From contig JAEYVF010000102.1 in NCBI GenBank assembly GCA_023432005.1, positions 1 to 39,996 of the forward strand: a stretch of DNA of 39,996 nucleotides, read 5' to 3'. This DNA comes from Actinomycetes bacterium. Lineage in GTDB: Bacteria > Actinomycetota > Actinomycetes > Actinomycetales > Microbacteriaceae. The notes below the pieces were generated by a model, which did no database searches, had not been told where the DNA came from, and saw only the letters and a program-made list of their open reading frames with translations. The position numbers were made by a program, and so were the translations under genes. Each line of letters opens with the position of its first letter. The stretch's first letter is position 1. Shown here piece after piece: positions 37,697 through 39,996 of this stretch.

Positions 37697-39976
37697 TCAG
37701 CCCTCGGCGGGGGCCTCCGGGCCCGCGCTGTGAGCGGCCGAACCCTCGGTGTCGGCCGGCTCGGTCTCCTCGACCACCGGGGCGAGCGACAGCTTGCCGC
37801 GGTCGTCCATCTTGGTGATCTCGACCATGATCTTCTGGCCGACCGAGAGCACGTCCTCGACGTTCTCGACGCGCTTGCCGCCGGCGAGCTTGCGGACCTC
37901 GCTGATGTGCAGCAGGCCGTCCTTGCCGGGCAGGAGCGAGACGAACGCGCCGAAGGTCGCGAGCTTCACGACCGTGCCGAGGAACCGCTCGCCGACCTCC
38001 GGGTTCACCGGGTTGCCGATCGCGAGCACCTGGGCGCGCGCGGCCTCGGCCGACGGGCCGTCGACGGCGCCGATGTAGACGGTGCCGTCCTCCTCGATGG
38101 AGATCTCGGCGCCGGTCTCGTCCTGGATCGCGTTGATCGTCTTGCCCTTGGGTCCGATGAGCTCGCCGATCTTGTCGACCGGGATGTTCACCGAGATCAC
38201 GCGCGGAGCCGTCGGAGCCATCTCGTCCGGCCCGTCGATCGCCTGGTTGATGACCGCGAGGATCGCCGTGCGGGCCTCCTTGGCCTGCTTGAGCGCGCCG
38301 TCGAGCACCGACGAGGGCAGGCCCGCGAGCTTGGTGTCGAGCTGGATCGCCGTGACGAACTCCGAGGTTCCGGCGACCTTGAAGTCCATATCGCCGAGCG
38401 CGTCCTCGGCGCCGAGGATGTCGGTGAGCGCCGCGTAGCGGGTCTCGCCGTCGACCTCGTCGGAGATGAGGCCCATCGCGATGCCGGCGACGGGGGCCTT
38501 GAGGGGCACACCCGCGTTGAGCAGCGAGAGGGTCGAGGCGCAGACCGAGCCCATCGACGTCGAGCCGTTGGAGCCGAGAGCCTCGGACACCTGACGGATC
38601 GCGTAGGGGAACTCCTCGCGGCTCGGCAGAACGGGGACGAGGGCGCGCTCGGCGAGGAAGCCGTGCCCGATCTCACGACGCTTCGGCGAGCCGACGCGAC
38701 CGGTCTCACCGGTCGAGTAGGGCGGGAAGTTGTAGTGGTGCAGGTAGCGCTTCTTCGTGACAGGCGCGAGCGAGTCGATCTGCTGCTCCATCTTGAGCAT
38801 GTTGAGCGTCGTGACGCCCAGGATCTGGGTCTCGCCGCGCTGGAAGATCGCGGAGCCGTGCACGCGCGGGATGACCTGCACCTCGGCGTCGAGCGCACGG
38901 ATGTCGGTGAGCCCGCGGCCGTCGATGCGGACGCCCTCGGTGAGCACGCGCGTGCGCATGACCTTCTTGCTGACCGACTTGTAGGCGGCGCTCACCATCG
39001 GCGGCACCTCGCCCGAGAGCTCCCCGGCCTCGACCTTCGCGTTGATCGCGAGCTTGACGCGCTCCTTGAGCTCGTCGTCAGCGGCCTGACGCTCCTGCTT
39101 GTCGGCGATCTGGTAGACCGCCTTGAGGTCGTCGTAGGCGATCTCGGCGACGGCGTTGTACGCCTCGTCGGAGTACGGCGGGAAGAGCGGGAACTCCTGG
39201 ATCGCCTTCGCCGACTGCGCGGCGAGCTCCTGCTGCGCCTTCACGAGCTGCTTGAGGAACGGCTTCGCCGCCTCGAGACCCTGCGCGACGACGGCCTCGT
39301 CGGGCTTGGTCGCCCCGGCGCGGATGAGCTCCCAGCTCACCTCGGTGGCCTCGGCCTCGACCATCATGATCGCGACATCCTCGTTGCCGTCCTTGTCGGT
39401 GACGAGGCGTCCGGCCACGGTGAGGTCGAAGACGGCCTCGGCGAGCTGGCTGTGCTTGGGGAACGCGACCCACTGGTCGCCGATGAGCGCGAGACGCACG
39501 CCCGCGACGGGACCGTAGAACGGCAGGCCCGAGATCTGGGTCGAGGCGCTCGCGGCGTTGATGGCGAGGGCGTCGTAGAACTCGTCGGGCGCGATGCTGA
39601 GCACCGTGATGACGATCTGCACCTCGTTGCGCAGACCCTCGACGAAGGTCGGGCGCAGCGGGCGGTCGATGAGTCGGCAGACGAGGATCGCCTCGGTCGA
39701 GGGGCGGCCCTCACGACGGAAGAACGAGCCGGGGATCTTGCCGGCGGCGTAGGAACGCTCCTCGACGTCGACCGTGAGCGGGAAGAAGTCGAAGCCGTCG
39801 CGGGGGTGCTTCCCGGCGCTCGTCGCGCTCAGGATCATCGTGTCCTCGTCGAGGTACGCGGCGACGGCCCCCTGGGCCTGCTGGGCGAGACGACCGGTCT
39901 CGAAACGGATGGTGCGGGTGCCGAACTTGCCGTTGTCCAGAACGGCTTCGGCGAACTTGATCTCGGGGCCTTCCAC
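37697..39976 (-). CDS. pnp: Polyribonucleotide nucleotidyltransferase (PNPase)
   Basis: A 759-residue phosphorolytic 3'-5' exoribonuclease. Two RNase PH domains (about 12-150 and 350-560; the second has FQRGETQILGVTTL and the active-site region GSNGSTSMGSVCASTLSLLNAG, LGAEDALGDMDFKVAGT) flank an alpha-helical linker. They are followed by a KH domain (about 600-660: VDKIGELIGPKGKTINAIQDETGAEI) and an S1 domain (about 675-740: GTVVKLATFGAFVSLLPGKDGLLHISEV). An acidic Ala/Glu tail ends the protein. GTG 39976 has AAGGAG nine bases upstream, so the gene is complete. Confidence 0.96.
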   Translation of the reverse strand: MEGPEIKFAEAVLDNGKFGTRTIRFETGRLAQQAQGAVAAYLDEDTMILSATSAGKHPRDGFDFFPLTVDVEERSYAAGKIPGSFFRREGRPSTEAILVCRLIDRPLRPTFVEGLRNEVQIVITVLSIAPDEFYDALAINAASASTQISGLPFYGPVAGVRLALIGDQWVAFPKHSQLAEAVFDLTVAGRLVTDKDGNEDVAIMMVEAEATEVSWELIRAGATKPDEAVVAQGLEAAKPFLKQLVKAQQELAAQSAKAIQEFPLFPPYSDEAYNAVAEIAYDDLKAVYQIADKQERQAADDELKERVKLAINAKVEAGELSGEVPPMVSAAYKSVSKKVMRTRVLTEGVRIDGRGLTDIRALDAEVQVIPRVHGSAIFQRGETQILGVTTLNMLKMEQQIDSLAPVTKKRYLHHYNFPPYSTGETGRVGSPKRREIGHGFLAERALVPVLPSREEFPYAIRQVSEALGSNGSTSMGSVCASTLSLLNAGVPLKAPVAGIAMGLISDEVDGETRYAALTDILGAEDALGDMDFKVAGTSEFVTAIQLDTKLAGLPSSVLDGALKQAKEARTAILAVINQAIDGPDEMAPTAPRVISVNIPVDKIGELIGPKGKTINAIQDETGAEISIEEDGTVYIGAVDGPSAEAARAQVLAIGNPVNPEVGERFLGTVVKLATFGAFVSLLPGKDGLLHISEVRKLAGGKRVENVEDVLSVGQKIMVEITKMDDRGKLSLAPVVEETEPADTEGSAAHSAGPEAPAEG

Positions 39977-39996
39977 GAGGTCTTACTCCTTGCTGC

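Overview
The window reads as chromosomal DNA of a high-GC Gram-positive actinomycete, most likely family Microbacteriaceae (Microbacterium or a close relative). The evidence is the strong G/C third-position bias, the actinobacterial marker set (PriA-type HisA, DUF3046, a ClgR-like XRE regulator, RNase J, ThyX, DUF1844, SseB), and LexA boxes of the form TCGAAC-N4-GTTCGA. From lexA to pnp the gene order closely follows the Mycobacterium tuberculosis block from Rv2719c/lexA through hflX-dapF-miaA-miaB-recX-recA-DUF3046-clgR-pgsA-ftsK-rnj-dapA-thyX-dapB to pepR-pnp. This is mostly conserved housekeeping chromosome with small lineage-specific insertions. The genus call is inference.

Layout. 1-5000: 5' part of infC (-), DUF1844 (+), then a minus-strand block hisC-hisB-hisH-priA-sseB. 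5000-6400: an SOS hub where lexA (+) and a LysM membrane protein of the YneA/Rv2719c type (-) diverge from a region with two LexA boxes. 6300-15800: hydrolase, hflX, a methyltransferase, the coupled run miaB-miaA-dapF, a lipoprotein, recA-recX under a perfect LexA box, DUF3046 and the ClgR-like regulator. 15900-22900: pncC(cinA C-domain)-pgsA, ftsK, and a three-gene ABC export module (adaptor, ATPase, FtsX-like permease). 23100-27700: a lipoprotein gene with a stop codon at its lipobox cysteine, rnj, dapA, and an AI-2E family membrane protein (+). 27700-29050: a lone DUF559-type nuclease bracketed by two clusters of one short repeat. 29050-35050: thyX, thioredoxin-DUF4395-OsmC (+), a small membrane protein, dapB, a GNAT acetyltransferase, a histidine phosphatase and an M16 peptidase. 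35100-40000: a TetR regulator with a clear operator, an aldo/keto reductase, a PEBP protein and a complete pnp.

Themes. Three genes of lysine and cell-wall precursor synthesis (dapA, dapB, dapF) lie in different transcription units. DNA-damage genes (lexA, LysM inhibitor, recA-recX) share one promoter design, with the LexA box laid over the -35 and 17 bases before the -10. About a dozen genes carry a TANNNT hexamer only 6-7 bases before the start codon, which predicts leaderless mRNAs. Four- or five-base stop/start overlaps tie miaB-miaA-dapF, pgsA-pncC, the ABC genes, dapB with the next gene, and the regulator with DUF3046.

Most interesting observations: a very abundant heptamer CGGATGC/GCATCCG that uses otherwise rare codons and also sits in hairpin stems, a repeat family flanking the nuclease gene, a TGA exactly at a lipobox cysteine, and probable non-standard starts ATC (infC) and CTG (DUF3046). 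No rRNA, tRNA, IS element, prophage or CRISPR array was seen.
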